A DNA stretch of 64,000 nt from Dietzia sp. B32 (GCF_024732245.1 NZ_CP093845.1:930001-994000); one strand, 5' to 3'; counted from the stretch's first letter, positions 1 through 9,245 are shown. The notes: a model not told the origin generated them from the letters alone. Program-made: numbers and translations.

Positions 1-2
1 CG

Positions 3-698
3 TTCAATCTCGCCAGTTGGCCCGTGAACATTTTCTCCCAGCCGATCAGGGCCGTAGCGCCGGCCGCCTTCGCCCGCATCCAGAACGATGCTGCGCGAAT
101 GGACCAGAGTTTCAGGGCGGCGTTCCGCCTCGTACTTGTCATCGCTCTGCCCGCCTGTGCGTTCTTGGCCGGCGCAGCGGTGCCCATCGTCACTGTCGTG
201 TACGGGGAGGTCTGGGCTCCGGCGGCGCTGGCGTTGCAGTGGCTCGCGTTACAGGCCGCAGTCCGCATCGTTTTTGAATTGTCCTACGACTTTCTCGCGG
301 TCAAGCGCCGATCTGTCACCTTGATGATCGTTCAGGTGTGTTGGCTCGCCGCGTTGATACCCGCACTCATCATTGGCGCTCGGTATGGCATCGCCGGCGT
401 CGGCATAGCGCAATTTGCGGTCGCGCTTCTGGTCCTGATCGGCGGATACACGTGGGCGCTGAGCCGTACAGGTATCGGATTGGTTGCTCTGATACGCACC
501 GCCCTCGTCCCGTGCACAGGTGGAACGCTCGTGTGGGCGGTGGGATACGCGGCTACACAGGGTCTGGAACATCCGTTCGCCGCGGTGTTGGTCGCAGGCG
601 GAGTGACCCTGGCGGTCACCGCTGCGCTGGCACGGCTGTCGCGCGACAGTCTTCACCTGCTCCGGAAGATCGATGTCCTCGAGGAGGTCGCATCATGA
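3..698 (+). CDS. Wzx-type polysaccharide flippase, C-terminal part (5' truncated by window)
   Basis: The reading frame is open at the left edge (FNLASWPVNIFSQPIR precedes the first GTG at 24), so the gene begins outside the window. The visible ~230 residues are strongly hydrophobic with about five to six membrane segments. The opening stretch resembles the mid-protein of WzxC/PST-family exporters, where NLA-x-P-V is followed by a patch ending in FARIQ. Such proteins flip undecaprenyl-linked repeat units across the membrane. The stop overlaps the next start (ATGA), so it is translationally coupled to the glycosyltransferase. Family is likely; substrate unknown. Confidence 0.75.
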   Translation, partial: FNLASWPVNIFSQPIRAVAPAAFARIQNDAARMDQSFRAAFRLVLVIALPACAFLAGAAVPIVTVVYGEVWAPAALALQWLALQAAVRIVFELSYDFLAVKRRSVTLMIVQVCWLAALIPALIIGARYGIAGVGIAQFAVALLVLIGGYTWALSRTGIGLVALIRTALVPCTGGTLVWAVGYAATQGLEHPFAAVLVAGGVTLAVTAALARLSRDSLHLLRKIDVLEEVAS

Positions 699-1942
699 GG
701 GTGATCGTCTACCCGCACGACCTGGGCATCGGCGGGAGTCAGCTCAACGCGATCGAACTCGCCGCAGCTGTTCGCGACCGGGGTCACGACGTACTCGTGT
801 TCGGTCGGTCCGGTCCACTCCGCGCGCGGATCGACGAACTAGGTCTGCCATTCGTCGAGGCACCCCCGCAGGGGAAGCGCCCATCGCTTCCCACCGCGCG
901 AGCCCTGGCCGAGTTGTCGAAGCAACGCAGTATCGACGTGATCCACGGTTACGAGTGGCCGCCGATCCTGGACGGGGTCCTCGCCGCGGCGAGGCGCCGA
1001 TCACCGACGGTGGTAGGGACGGTGATGTCGATGTCTGTGCCGCCTTTCATACCGCACAGCGTCCCCCTGGCCGTCGGGACAGCCGAGATGCGGGACTACG
1101 AAGAGGCTGCGGGTCGCCTCCGCCTTCATCTGCTCGAACCACCGGTGGATCTCGAGTTCAACGACCCGCAGAGCGTTGACGGTGTCGCGGAATTCCGACA
1201 GCAGCACGGCATAGACGAGACCAGACTGAACATCGTGAGCGTGGGCCGCCTCTCTCGCGAACTGAAGCTCGAGGGGATCTTGACCGCCATCGACGTCGTG
1301 GGCGAATTAGCGGCCACGCACGCGGTGCGGTTGGTCCTGGTGGGAGACGGTCCTGCACGCGACGAAGTCGACTGTGTGGCCGATGCCGTCAATCGGCGAT
1401 GTGGCTCCGGCACGGTGATCCAGACCGGACAGATGGACGACCCGCGGCCTGCTTACGCGGTAGCAGACATTTCACTGGGCATGGGTGGCTCGGCGCTACG
1501 GGCGCTCGCATACGGGAAACCGCTCGTGGTCCAGGGGGAGAAAGGGTTCTGGCAGACCATGACGGCAGCGTCGGTCGAGCAGTTCTTGTGGACCGGCTGG
1601 TACGGAATCGGCGAAGGCTCCGCCGTGGGAGCCGCGCGTCTGAGGAGCGAGCTCGAAAGTCTGCTCTCCGATCCGCATCAGCGGACCGAGCTCGGGCTGT
1701 TCGGTCAGCAACTCGTAAACACGCGCTTCTCGCTGACCAGAGCTGCGGCAATTCAGGACCAGATCTACCGAGAAGCGATCGCACACCCTTGCCCACGACC
1801 GCGACGTGATGAGGCCACCGCGCTCTTCCGTTATTCGTCGTACTACCTGCGAAAGCGGATCCAGCGGCTTCGCGGCACCACCACAGAGGACGACTTCAAC
1901 TCGCGGCCGGTCACCGCTATCAGGAAGGAGGCCATGTCATGA
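695..1942 (+). CDS. Glycosyltransferase family 4-like protein
   Basis: 415 residues. The start was placed at the ATG that overlaps the upstream stop (ATGA), because translation there gives a classic GT-B beginning: MRVIVYPHDLGIGGSQLNAI, with the GGSQ donor-side loop at residues 12-15. The second Rossmann half carries VSVGRLSRELK and, around residues 263-280, GGSALRALAYGKPLVV. That is the position of the GT4 E-x7-E motif, but the first Glu appears replaced, so retaining chemistry as in textbook GT4 enzymes is not assured. It presumably adds a sugar to the lipid-linked repeat unit exported by the neighbouring flippase. It overlaps the next gene by 4 nt. Donor and acceptor are unknown. Confidence 0.78.
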   Translation: MRVIVYPHDLGIGGSQLNAIELAAAVRDRGHDVLVFGRSGPLRARIDELGLPFVEAPPQGKRPSLPTARALAELSKQRSIDVIHGYEWPPILDGVLAAARRRSPTVVGTVMSMSVPPFIPHSVPLAVGTAEMRDYEEAAGRLRLHLLEPPVDLEFNDPQSVDGVAEFRQQHGIDETRLNIVSVGRLSRELKLEGILTAIDVVGELAATHAVRLVLVGDGPARDEVDCVADAVNRRCGSGTVIQTGQMDDPRPAYAVADISLGMGGSALRALAYGKPLVVQGEKGFWQTMTAASVEQFLWTGWYGIGEGSAVGAARLRSELESLLSDPHQRTELGLFGQQLVNTRFSLTRAAAIQDQIYREAIAHPCPRPRRDEATALFRYSSYYLRKRIQRLRGTTTEDDFNSRPVTAIRKEAMS

Positions 1943-3066
1943 CTGATTCGTCCGAGGTGGTCGTCTGGATTGCCGGTGTCGGGTGGGATGACTTGACCGG
2001 TACTGATAAGCGTATCGTCCTTGAACTCGGACGCCGGGCCGAAGTCCTCTGGGTCGACCCTCCGCGGCGAGGTGGTTGGGTGCAATGGCGCGCCGGCAAC
2101 AGGAGTGGGGAATACGTGGCTCCGGGAGTTCGCCGAGTCAGGATTCCGGGACTGCCGGGATTCTCGCGCTGGCCGATCCGTGTGCTGACGAGGTTCACGA
2201 CAAGCGTGACTGTCCGACATGCGCTCAGCGGGAGCCTCCGGACTCGCGCCATCGTCGTTGCCAATCCCACGGGCTATTTCCCGCCCGGGGTGACCGGTAA
2301 GCGTGTTCTCTACGTGACCGATGACTGGATAGCCGGAGCGAAGCTCATGGGCCTGTCGCCTCGATTCGTCACGCGCACCCTATCTAGGGCGGCTCGGGAG
2401 TCAAACCTCATTGCGACAGTCAGCCCGGGGCTTATTGAACGGATGAAATCGCTGGGGTTGACAGGAATCCCCTCTGCGTTCGTACTGCCCAACGGTGCGC
2501 CGCCTGTGTACCCCCCCCAGCATTCCCGCCGAGCGCCGGTAGCAGGACTTGTCGGAACACTGAACGAACGATTGGATCTGGCACTTCTGGAAGGAGTGGT
2601 AGATGCCGGCATTAGAGTGCACCTGATCGGTCCGCGGACAGACCGCGATCCGGAATTCGGTCAACGGCTGGACCGGCTTATCTCGAGAAGTCTTGTCGAA
2701 TGGACGGACCGCGTTCCTGCCGATGAACTGTGTCCGAGGATCGGAGCCCTCGCAGTGGGACTCACACCGTACACGGACAGCGCATTTAATCGCGCTAGCT
2801 TCCCGCTCAAGACTTTCGACTATCTTGCCGCTGGCGTCCCGGTGATCTCTTCTGATCTTCCGGCATCCAGGTGGATCGGTTCCGAGTGTGTTCAGACGAC
2901 CGAGAACACCACCGAATTTGTTGCGGCTGTGAAATTACATGTCGAAGTGGTGCGGCGGGGTGGACCCACGGTTGAGCGATCGAACCTCTGCCGCGAGTTG
3001 GCCAGCCGGCACTCGTGGGAGCACCGTGCGCAGGAACTGCTTGATTCAATCGACGGCACCGGCTAA
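1939..3066 (+). CDS. Glycosyltransferase (TuaH/GT4-like)
   Basis: 375 residues, starting at the ATG overlapping the previous stop. An N-terminal Rossmann-like half contains VLYVTDDWIAG, typical of TuaH-like teichuronic-acid and exopolysaccharide glycosyltransferases. The C-terminal half has TFDYLAAGVPVISSD (about residues 291-305), the usual nucleotide-sugar-binding region of GT-B enzymes. There is no signal peptide, so it should act at the cytoplasmic membrane face with the two upstream genes. The coding sequence contains a run of eight C at 2511-2518. Sugar specificity cannot be read. Confidence 0.75.
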   Translation: MTDSSEVVVWIAGVGWDDLTGTDKRIVLELGRRAEVLWVDPPRRGGWVQWRAGNRSGEYVAPGVRRVRIPGLPGFSRWPIRVLTRFTTSVTVRHALSGSLRTRAIVVANPTGYFPPGVTGKRVLYVTDDWIAGAKLMGLSPRFVTRTLSRAARESNLIATVSPGLIERMKSLGLTGIPSAFVLPNGAPPVYPPQHSRRAPVAGLVGTLNERLDLALLEGVVDAGIRVHLIGPRTDRDPEFGQRLDRLISRSLVEWTDRVPADELCPRIGALAVGLTPYTDSAFNRASFPLKTFDYLAAGVPVISSDLPASRWIGSECVQTTENTTEFVAAVKLHVEVVRRGGPTVERSNLCRELASRHSWEHRAQELLDSIDGTG

Positions 3067-3079
3067 CCACAGATGAAAT

Positions 3080-4363
3080 TTATCCCGTCAAGTCGATACG
3101 GTAGATGTGGTAGGTGGACTCGGAGGGGAATTCGTCGGTCAGCCGGCCGTCGATGATCCCCACGGTGCGGCCCTCATGGACGAGTGTCGCCGTGTCACCA
3201 AGACCATCTGGCAGAACGAACGACCTGCGGCCGGTGCCGCCGTCGGTCATGGCGAAGAGGTAAGCCTGCCCCTCGTGCACTTTCAACATCGTCTGAGATT
3301 CATCTGCGGCATGCCAACGGAGTGACTGAGTATTCAGGACCGGGGCCAGCTCGAGTATTTGATTGTTCACCTGCGTCATAGCTTCGACCTGGCGAAAACC
3401 ACAGAAGGCCTCACCTAGTTCCTGCGCCTGCCGCACCGGTTGGGTGCTCTTACACGGACCGCCGAGTGACTGCTGAAACCACACGATGCCCCGCGCCTCG
3501 TTAATGAGAGAGGACATCGCTGCGCCCCGAATCTCCTCAGGCTCCATGTACCGAGTGAACGCCCCGTCGTCGTTGGCCCCGCTCATCACCTCGACAAAGT
3601 TCCAGATCGGCATGAGATTGTCGTCCCGCGCGTCAAGATTCCGCAGTGCCTTCACGAACTTGCCATAGCTTGATGCAGTGCGGCAGGTCGATTCAGGTAT
3701 CCGTCCGTCGTAGAGATGGCCCCGGTATGCGTCCCCGGCCTCGCAGAAGGGCACCGTGTAGAAGTACATGTCCAGACTGACGACGTCGGCGAAGGTGTTC
3801 ACATATCGAAGTCGGTCTGCGTACGACAATTCGGGCCCTACTACCATGTTGGTGAAGTTGGCATACAAGAACTGCCTCCCCGTAGCCATCGAATTCTTGA
3901 GCCCCTCAAGGTGCGCGAATCCTTCAGCTGGCGGGGTGAAACGCCCGTCGACCTCATCGTCGAGAAGAATGCCGGGCCAATACCGGGATCTGTCGTCAAA
4001 GGACGCATTCACCCGCCCACCTACCCAGTACATCTCGGACTCCTGCAGAGCCGCGAAGTCTGTTTCCTCCCACAGCCCGCCGGTGTAAAAAGTGAGTCCG
4101 GCGGCTTTGTCAGACCGGGCGTGATCTGCATTCGAGACCTCGCCGTACCAGAGTCCGATCGGGAAGAACCGAGGATCCGTCCAATTGCTTGCATTGGCGA
4201 ACCGCGCCCAGTACCCGGGCCCCCCCTCCCACGCAATTCGAGGGAGGGTCTGAATGTCGTCGCCAGGCGAATAACTGCCTGGGGTGGGCGAGCTACACCC
4301 GCTCGTTATGAGCGACACGGTCAGGACCGCGGCGACCACAAGTCTCCATCTCGGCGATACCAT
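3080..4363 (-). CDS. Secreted lipoprotein, possible TIM-barrel glycoside hydrolase-like; function unknown
   Basis: 427 residues. A short basic N-terminus, a hydrophobic core and a lipobox (LITSGC, Cys at about residue 23) predict a lipoprotein anchored outside the membrane. The mature part is rich in aromatic residues and contains the acidic patch GILLDDEVDGRF, then FLYANF, VVSLDMYFY and ARGIVWFQQSLGG, an order that recalls retaining (beta/alpha)8 glycosidases. I do not recognise the exact family, so hydrolase activity is inference. It lies opposite to the polysaccharide genes around it. The ATG sits 7 nt after a TACTCT hexamer, consistent with a leaderless transcript. The gene contains a C7 run near 4220-4226. 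Confidence 0.7.
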   Translation of the reverse strand: MVSPRWRLVVAAVLTVSLITSGCSSPTPGSYSPGDDIQTLPRIAWEGGPGYWARFANASNWTDPRFFPIGLWYGEVSNADHARSDKAAGLTFYTGGLWEETDFAALQESEMYWVGGRVNASFDDRSRYWPGILLDDEVDGRFTPPAEGFAHLEGLKNSMATGRQFLYANFTNMVVGPELSYADRLRYVNTFADVVSLDMYFYTVPFCEAGDAYRGHLYDGRIPESTCRTASSYGKFVKALRNLDARDDNLMPIWNFVEVMSGANDDGAFTRYMEPEEIRGAAMSSLINEARGIVWFQQSLGGPCKSTQPVRQAQELGEAFCGFRQVEAMTQVNNQILELAPVLNTQSLRWHAADESQTMLKVHEGQAYLFAMTDGGTGRRSFVLPDGLGDTATLVHEGRTVGIIDGRLTDEFPSESTYHIYRIDLTG

Positions 4364-4491
4364 CCATGTTAGAGTAGTTTCACCGTCGGCGGCGGGGGGG
4401 GATTTCCGCCAGAGCCAGCATTTTCAGAGCCGGCAGTGGAGGTCGGCCCACTATCGAGTCGGTTGACACGTCCGCGGATTGGGGACACGAC

Positions 4492-5415
4492 ATGGATCTA
4501 TTTGATGTGGCGCAGGCCTGTCGTCGACGCTGGTACGTCACTGTCCCACTTGCGCTGCTCACGTTGGCCATGGCGGGTCTGGCATATTACGCCGTCCCCG
4601 TCGTCTACCGAGCATCCGCTGTCGTCGGCCTCGCCCCCTCGCCTCTCACTGGTGGCGAAGGAAACGGGATCATCAATAACGGCGGAACCATCATGCTGGC
4701 GAATCTCACTGCTGCGGGTATCGATTCCGCCAGCGTTGCCCAGGACATCAAGGACTCGTCGGGCGCAACCGATTTCGCTGCAGCTGTGGTCGCGGTCCCC
4801 GGTGGCCAGATGCCGATGTTGAATCTCGTTGCTTCTGCTCGCGACCGCGACACGGCCGTTTCTGCAGTGACGATCGCGCAACAACGCGCCCAGGATGAAT
4901 TGGACCGGATTCAGGCCAACGCCGGCATCTCCGAACGTGCATACGGTGTGATCTATCAGGTCAGCGGGACTCCGAACGTGGAAGAATTACGCCCGGGTCG
5001 AAAGAAACTGGTGGCGGGCATAGTAGGGCTGGGCGTGATTGTCAGTGTTCTCGCGGGACTGCTCTGGGATCTGAGAAAGTCGAGAGAGCCCAAAGAGAAC
5101 GGAGCCGTCAGCAATGAGTCCGCCGCGAGGGGTACCGACGGTGGTGAAGACGGCGATGGCGACCCGATAGCCGATGGCCCGGATGGACAGACGCACGACC
5201 ACGTCAATGATTCGACGAGGTACCTGCTCGACCACGAGTCAGCGATGTTCCACTCACCGGCCGGGGGGCGAAACACGGGAGAACCCGGCAGGGCTGATCC
5301 CGCGGGTCGAGGGCTTGTTGATAGCGGTGAAGCCGGCGATGCCGGGCCATCCGAGCCACGGTCCCCCGCGGAAACCGAGCGCGGCGGTAATGCGACCAGC
5401 CGTCACCGGCGATAG
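4492..5415 (+). CDS. Wzz-like chain-length/polysaccharide co-polymerase membrane protein
   Basis: 307 residues. One membrane segment at about residues 15-34 (VPLALLTLAMAGLAYYAV) and a second at about 173-193 bracket an extracytoplasmic domain, the topology of Wzz/capsular-polysaccharide co-polymerases. The last ~110 residues are hydrophilic and acidic and lack a BY-kinase Walker motif, so no kinase is fused. A GGGGAC ribosome site precedes the ATG. The polymerase/ligase-like gene follows after 2 nt, supporting a joint role in setting glycan length. Sequence similarity to Wzz is weak; topology and neighbours carry the call. Confidence 0.65.
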   Translation: MDLFDVAQACRRRWYVTVPLALLTLAMAGLAYYAVPVVYRASAVVGLAPSPLTGGEGNGIINNGGTIMLANLTAAGIDSASVAQDIKDSSGATDFAAAVVAVPGGQMPMLNLVASARDRDTAVSAVTIAQQRAQDELDRIQANAGISERAYGVIYQVSGTPNVEELRPGRKKLVAGIVGLGVIVSVLAGLLWDLRKSREPKENGAVSNESAARGTDGGEDGDGDPIADGPDGQTHDHVNDSTRYLLDHESAMFHSPAGGRNTGEPGRADPAGRGLVDSGEAGDAGPSEPRSPAETERGGNATSRHRR

Positions 5416-5417
5416 CG

Positions 5418-6797
5418 ATGTCGGCCGCGGTGCGCTTGCGTGGTTGGTGGCGCTCGGAACGGCTCCGCACCGACCGCATCCCCCTCCTGGGAGCGCTGTT
5501 CTGCCTGGTCGTTCCTCTCATCCCCGCGTCGGCCGTCTTGCCGGGACCGCTCAGGGGGCAAGGCTCGCCGGCGCGGCTACTTGCAATCGCGATGCTGCTG
5601 GTGGTGCTCTGGCACTTCGTAGGGCGCCGACGATCCGGGCCACCACAATCGCTGAAACCAGGGGCGGTTCTCCTGGTGTTGTTCCTGGTTCTCCAACTGT
5701 TCACGTACTTCATGGGGGCGTTCTCCCCCGGAAACGCCGAGATCGAAGCGAATAAGGACCGTATCGCGGTAGCAACCGTCATGTACGCGTTCGTAGCGCT
5801 GTACATCATCACCAGAGTCACGCATTCGCGGCAACAGCGCTATCTGATCGGGGCGCTCCTCACCGGGCTCACGTGGGCGATGTGCGTCGGCGTCCTGCAG
5901 GGTGTCGTCGGGCTCGACATCCGCAATTTATTCGTACCACCGGGTCTCATCAGTAGCGTTCCGGATACCGAGATCATCGCCCGCGGTGCGGCGGTTCGTG
6001 TAGTGGGAACGTCGTCGCACGCGATTGAGTTCGTCGTGCTGTCCGCAGCGACCATTCCGCTCGCACTGCACATGTCCCGCTTCGCGCGCACCACGCGTCG
6101 GCGGCGGTGGGCGATCTTCTCGGTTGCGGTGGCCTGTCTCGCCCTACCTCTGGCGGTGTCCCGGACCGGACTGTTAGCGCTGCTAGCCGCATTCGCTGTG
6201 TACTGCGTCGGCCAATCTGTGAGATTTCTGCTCAACGCGGTGGTTATCGGAGGAGTAGTAGCGGCTACCTACCGTCTCGTTTATCCCGGCCCCATTGCAT
6301 CGTTGATCTCCTCGGTACTCGACGCGGGTCAGGACGATAGTATTACCACTCGCACCGATGACTATTCGTGGGTAGGCAGGATGTTCGCCGAGCGCCCTTG
6401 GGTCGGGATGGGCCTCGGAGGCAACCCCTATCCGGAATATCAGATCTTGGACAACCAGTGGCTGCAGGCCGTGGTCCAGGGTGGAGTAGTCGGAGTCGCG
6501 GCGTTGACATTGTTCGTCTTCGCCGGGTTCGCAGGTCTCGCAGTTGCCCTTCATCGCAGCACGACTCCCAGGGCGCGGGACGAGGCCTACGCATTGGGCG
6601 CTTCATTTGCGGCGGTGACGGTGTCGATGGTGACGTTTGATCTCCTGGTATTCCAACAAGTGAGCGCGCTTCTCTTCATTCTTTACGGGCTCTTGTGGAC
6701 CCGAGTCGCACCCGTCAGATCCGACCCACCGAGTCCGAGGCACGAGGGAAGTGCTCGGCTTGGTGTGAGCAATCGACCGAAAGCACGTGAATACTGA
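5418..6797 (+). CDS. O-antigen ligase/polymerase family membrane protein (Wzy/WaaL-like)
   Basis: 459 residues with roughly ten to twelve hydrophobic segments. A large loop at about residues 320-360 contains RPWVGMGLGG followed by DNQWLQAVVQGGVVG, the hallmark of the Wzy_C family, where rP-x-G-x-G is followed by DN-x-WL and a Gly-rich turn. Members polymerise or ligate undecaprenyl-linked glycans on the outer face of the membrane. It starts 2 nt after the Wzz-like stop, so the two are co-transcribed. Polymerase or ligase cannot be told apart by eye. Confidence 0.78.
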   Translation: MSAAVRLRGWWRSERLRTDRIPLLGALFCLVVPLIPASAVLPGPLRGQGSPARLLAIAMLLVVLWHFVGRRRSGPPQSLKPGAVLLVLFLVLQLFTYFMGAFSPGNAEIEANKDRIAVATVMYAFVALYIITRVTHSRQQRYLIGALLTGLTWAMCVGVLQGVVGLDIRNLFVPPGLISSVPDTEIIARGAAVRVVGTSSHAIEFVVLSAATIPLALHMSRFARTTRRRRWAIFSVAVACLALPLAVSRTGLLALLAAFAVYCVGQSVRFLLNAVVIGGVVAATYRLVYPGPIASLISSVLDAGQDDSITTRTDDYSWVGRMFAERPWVGMGLGGNPYPEYQILDNQWLQAVVQGGVVGVAALTLFVFAGFAGLAVALHRSTTPRARDEAYALGASFAAVTVSMVTFDLLVFQQVSALLFILYGLLWTRVAPVRSDPPSPRHEGSARLGVSNRPKAREY

Positions 6798-6820
6798 CAC
6801 CGGCTGGTGGACTACACGAA

Positions 6821-8584
6821 TCATCTGCTCGATTCGTCGCGCTCCCATCGCTCGGCCGTGTCCAGCCCGCTCCTGAGGCGGGCAACACCCGCGATCGACA
6901 GATAGACGAGCGCGTCCAGCGCTGAAACGGGCCCACGAATCGTGCGGAGTACCGCCACCGCGGTAGAGGGTGACGACCAGTTCGCCTCTGCTACCTCGCG
7001 ATTCGTACGGTAGATCCGCTTCAGGGTATGTGTGAGGTGCGGGACGCCGACCGGCGTGGTGACGACCGCCGGGTCGGTCCGAACCACTCGATACTCGGCC
7101 GGCGAGAACTGCAGATCGAGCCAGAGATCGTCGGCGGTGAGATCCGGGAACCTCCCGATCCGTTCGAGGCCCCCGCTGTTGAGAGCATAGATGCCAGCGC
7201 CCCAGATCGAGGTGTTCAGCATGGGTACTCGACGGCGACAACGGTAGTAGCGTCTGACCAGAAAAGTGGACGTGGAGAAGTCGTACTTTCGATCGGGTCG
7301 AGCAGCAAGAACACCGGGTTCGCGAAGCACCCTCACCAAGTCGAAGACCGTCTTCTCGGTCACGGTGATATCCGCATCGAGGAAGATACACGGGGCAACT
7401 GATGCTGCTCGGAGCCCCGCATTTAGTGCTTCAGCCTTGTTCCCGTCAGCGAGTTCGAGCGCCCTGACCCCGGGGTACGATTGCGCGATCCGGGCGGTGT
7501 CGTCTGTGCAACCATTCGCCACGACGATGACATCGAGGGCACCCCTGGCTGCGGCGTCAGCCAGAGGGGCCATGGTTCGCGAAAGGACTGTCGCCTCGTT
7601 GTGTGCGGGAATGACGACCGAAGCGGACCGCGGTTCTAGAACGTGGGCCGGACTCTCCTCTGCCTTCGGGAGCTCGTCCCATCGGGCCGGGTCCAGCAGC
7701 GCGGTCCGTGTGTGGCGAGAGCCCGGTCGATTACCCCGCAGCAGTGTGGCGAGAACAAGAATGCTACGTACGACTTCCGCGTACGCGTCACTGTGCCACT
7801 TGGCCGCGTAGCGAACCTTGTTCACGGCGAGCAATGTGTCGAGTTCTCGTGATGTGCCGGAACCGGCACCGTGATGAATGACCGTCACATCGGGATCGAA
7901 CAGGATCTCGTGACCGAGCTCTCGGATTCGTCGGCAGTAATCGGTCTCTTCCGAGTACAGGAAAAAGCGCTCATCCCACGGGCCGACCGCCTCCACGACA
8001 TCTTGCCGGAGCAACAACGCCGCGCCGGTCACCCACTCGGCCTTGCCCGGGCGCGAATAATCCCGTGGATCGGACACGCGCTCGGTGAATGCCGCTGGCC
8101 GTCCGAGAATATGGTCCCCGAGGAGCGAGTCCCCCAACGTGCGGAAGACGGTGGGCTCTCGATGGAGCGACCGGTGCAGAGTGCCGTCCGAATGGACCAT
8201 CGCGGGTGCCACAGCAGCAGCACCAGCCCGGCGGGCAGATTCCACCCACTTGCTCAGTGCGCCGTCGGGTAGACGGAGGTCGGGATTGATCACCGCCTGA
8301 AAATCACAGGAACCGGCGCAACGCGTGGCGGCGTTGACTCCCCCGGCGTAGCCGATATTGCGTTCTTCGACGAGGCCGATGTCGGTTCCCGCGGACCGGA
8401 CGATGTCCCGGGTTCCGTCGGCGGAGCCGTTGTCGACGACGATCACACGGATTGCGAGGTCGGCCGCTGCCCGCCGTAGATCGCCGAGTAGCAACCCGAT
8501 GTCATCAGCGCTGTTGTAGGTGACGATGACGACGCAGACGTCGGCGTGTTCGTCATCCGCTCGAAAAGAGCGGTCAACGCCCAT
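6821..8584 (-). CDS. Two-domain family 2 glycosyltransferase
   Basis: 587 residues from the ATG at 8584; longer in-frame starts would run far into the upstream acetyltransferase gene, while this one overlaps it by only 11 nt. Domain 1 (from about residue 14) begins VCVVIVTYNSADD, has VVDNGSADGT and the acceptor-side EETDYCRR of rhamnosyltransferase-like GT2 enzymes. Domain 2 (from about residue 320) begins SVVIPAHNEATVL and has FLDADITV (the DxD) and TADDLWLDLQF. Two complete GT-A modules in one chain suggest two successive sugar transfers. A short hydrophobic stretch near the C-terminus may touch the membrane. It is the last gene of a minus-strand group with the acetyltransferase. Confidence 0.85.
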   Translation of the reverse strand: MGVDRSFRADDEHADVCVVIVTYNSADDIGLLLGDLRRAAADLAIRVIVVDNGSADGTRDIVRSAGTDIGLVEERNIGYAGGVNAATRCAGSCDFQAVINPDLRLPDGALSKWVESARRAGAAAVAPAMVHSDGTLHRSLHREPTVFRTLGDSLLGDHILGRPAAFTERVSDPRDYSRPGKAEWVTGAALLLRQDVVEAVGPWDERFFLYSEETDYCRRIRELGHEILFDPDVTVIHHGAGSGTSRELDTLLAVNKVRYAAKWHSDAYAEVVRSILVLATLLRGNRPGSRHTRTALLDPARWDELPKAEESPAHVLEPRSASVVIPAHNEATVLSRTMAPLADAAARGALDVIVVANGCTDDTARIAQSYPGVRALELADGNKAEALNAGLRAASVAPCIFLDADITVTEKTVFDLVRVLREPGVLAARPDRKYDFSTSTFLVRRYYRCRRRVPMLNTSIWGAGIYALNSGGLERIGRFPDLTADDLWLDLQFSPAEYRVVRTDPAVVTTPVGVPHLTHTLKRIYRTNREVAEANWSSPSTAVAVLRTIRGPVSALDALVYLSIAGVARLRSGLDTAERWERDESSR

Positions 8585-9167
8585 CCTGGACCTCCTCCAG
8601 ACCAGCCGGATCAGAGGCCGGATCCACGCGCCGATAGCTGCGACCGCATCGACAACGGAGGTCAGCCTCGAGTCGCTCGCCGCACCGGCAGACCCAGCCC
8701 CTGAGACGGGCAGGGTTCCCGACATAGAACCCGTGCGGCGCGAGATCCGTTGCGACGACACTCCCAGCCCCGGTGAAGCTGTACTCGCCCACGGTGTGAC
8801 CCGCGACGACGACACTGCCGGCGCCGAGGGTGGCGCCCCGGCGAACGAGCGTTCGGGTCAGTGCGTCACCGCTCTTCTTGATCTCGGCCCGCGGCCTGAG
8901 GTCATTGGTGAACACGACGGCCGGTCCCAGGAACACGTCGTCCTCGACGGTCACACCGTCGAAGATCATCACCCGGTTCTTCACCGTCACCCGATCGCCG
9001 ACCACTGCACCAGTCTCGATGAACGCGTGATCGCACACGTTGCAGTCGGCGCCGACAGCTGCGCCGGGAAGGATGTGTGCGAACGCCCATACGCGGGTGC
9101 GTGGACCAACGTCATCGCTCTCGCACAGGGCGTGTGAATGGGTGAAGAAATCAGGTGCATCTGACAT
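8574..9167 (-). CDS. Left-handed beta-helix N-acetyltransferase (WbpD-like)
   Basis: 197 residues. The ATG at 9167 was chosen because GGGAGG lies just upstream; a longer frame from 9215 lacks a site. Hexapeptide repeats (GAAVGADC, GAVVGDRVTV, GVTVEDDVFLGP, GATLGAGSVVVAG) form a left-handed beta-helix like UDP-2-acetamido-3-amino-glucuronate N-acetyltransferases. The last 45 residues hold CRCGERLEADLRCRCG, a four-Cys zinc-ribbon-like tail seen in several WbpD homologues. It probably acetylates an amino sugar before that sugar enters the glycan. It overlaps the GT2 gene by 11 nt. Confidence 0.83.
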   Translation of the reverse strand: MSDAPDFFTHSHALCESDDVGPRTRVWAFAHILPGAAVGADCNVCDHAFIETGAVVGDRVTVKNRVMIFDGVTVEDDVFLGPAVVFTNDLRPRAEIKKSGDALTRTLVRRGATLGAGSVVVAGHTVGEYSFTGAGSVVATDLAPHGFYVGNPARLRGWVCRCGERLEADLRCRCGRSYRRVDPASDPAGLEEVQDGR

Positions 9168-9245
9168 CTGCGACCCTCCCTGAGATGGGCGGTTCCCCGC
9201 TGCTTCCTGTGTCACTTCAGACTAGGGCACCGAATGAAGAAGAAG

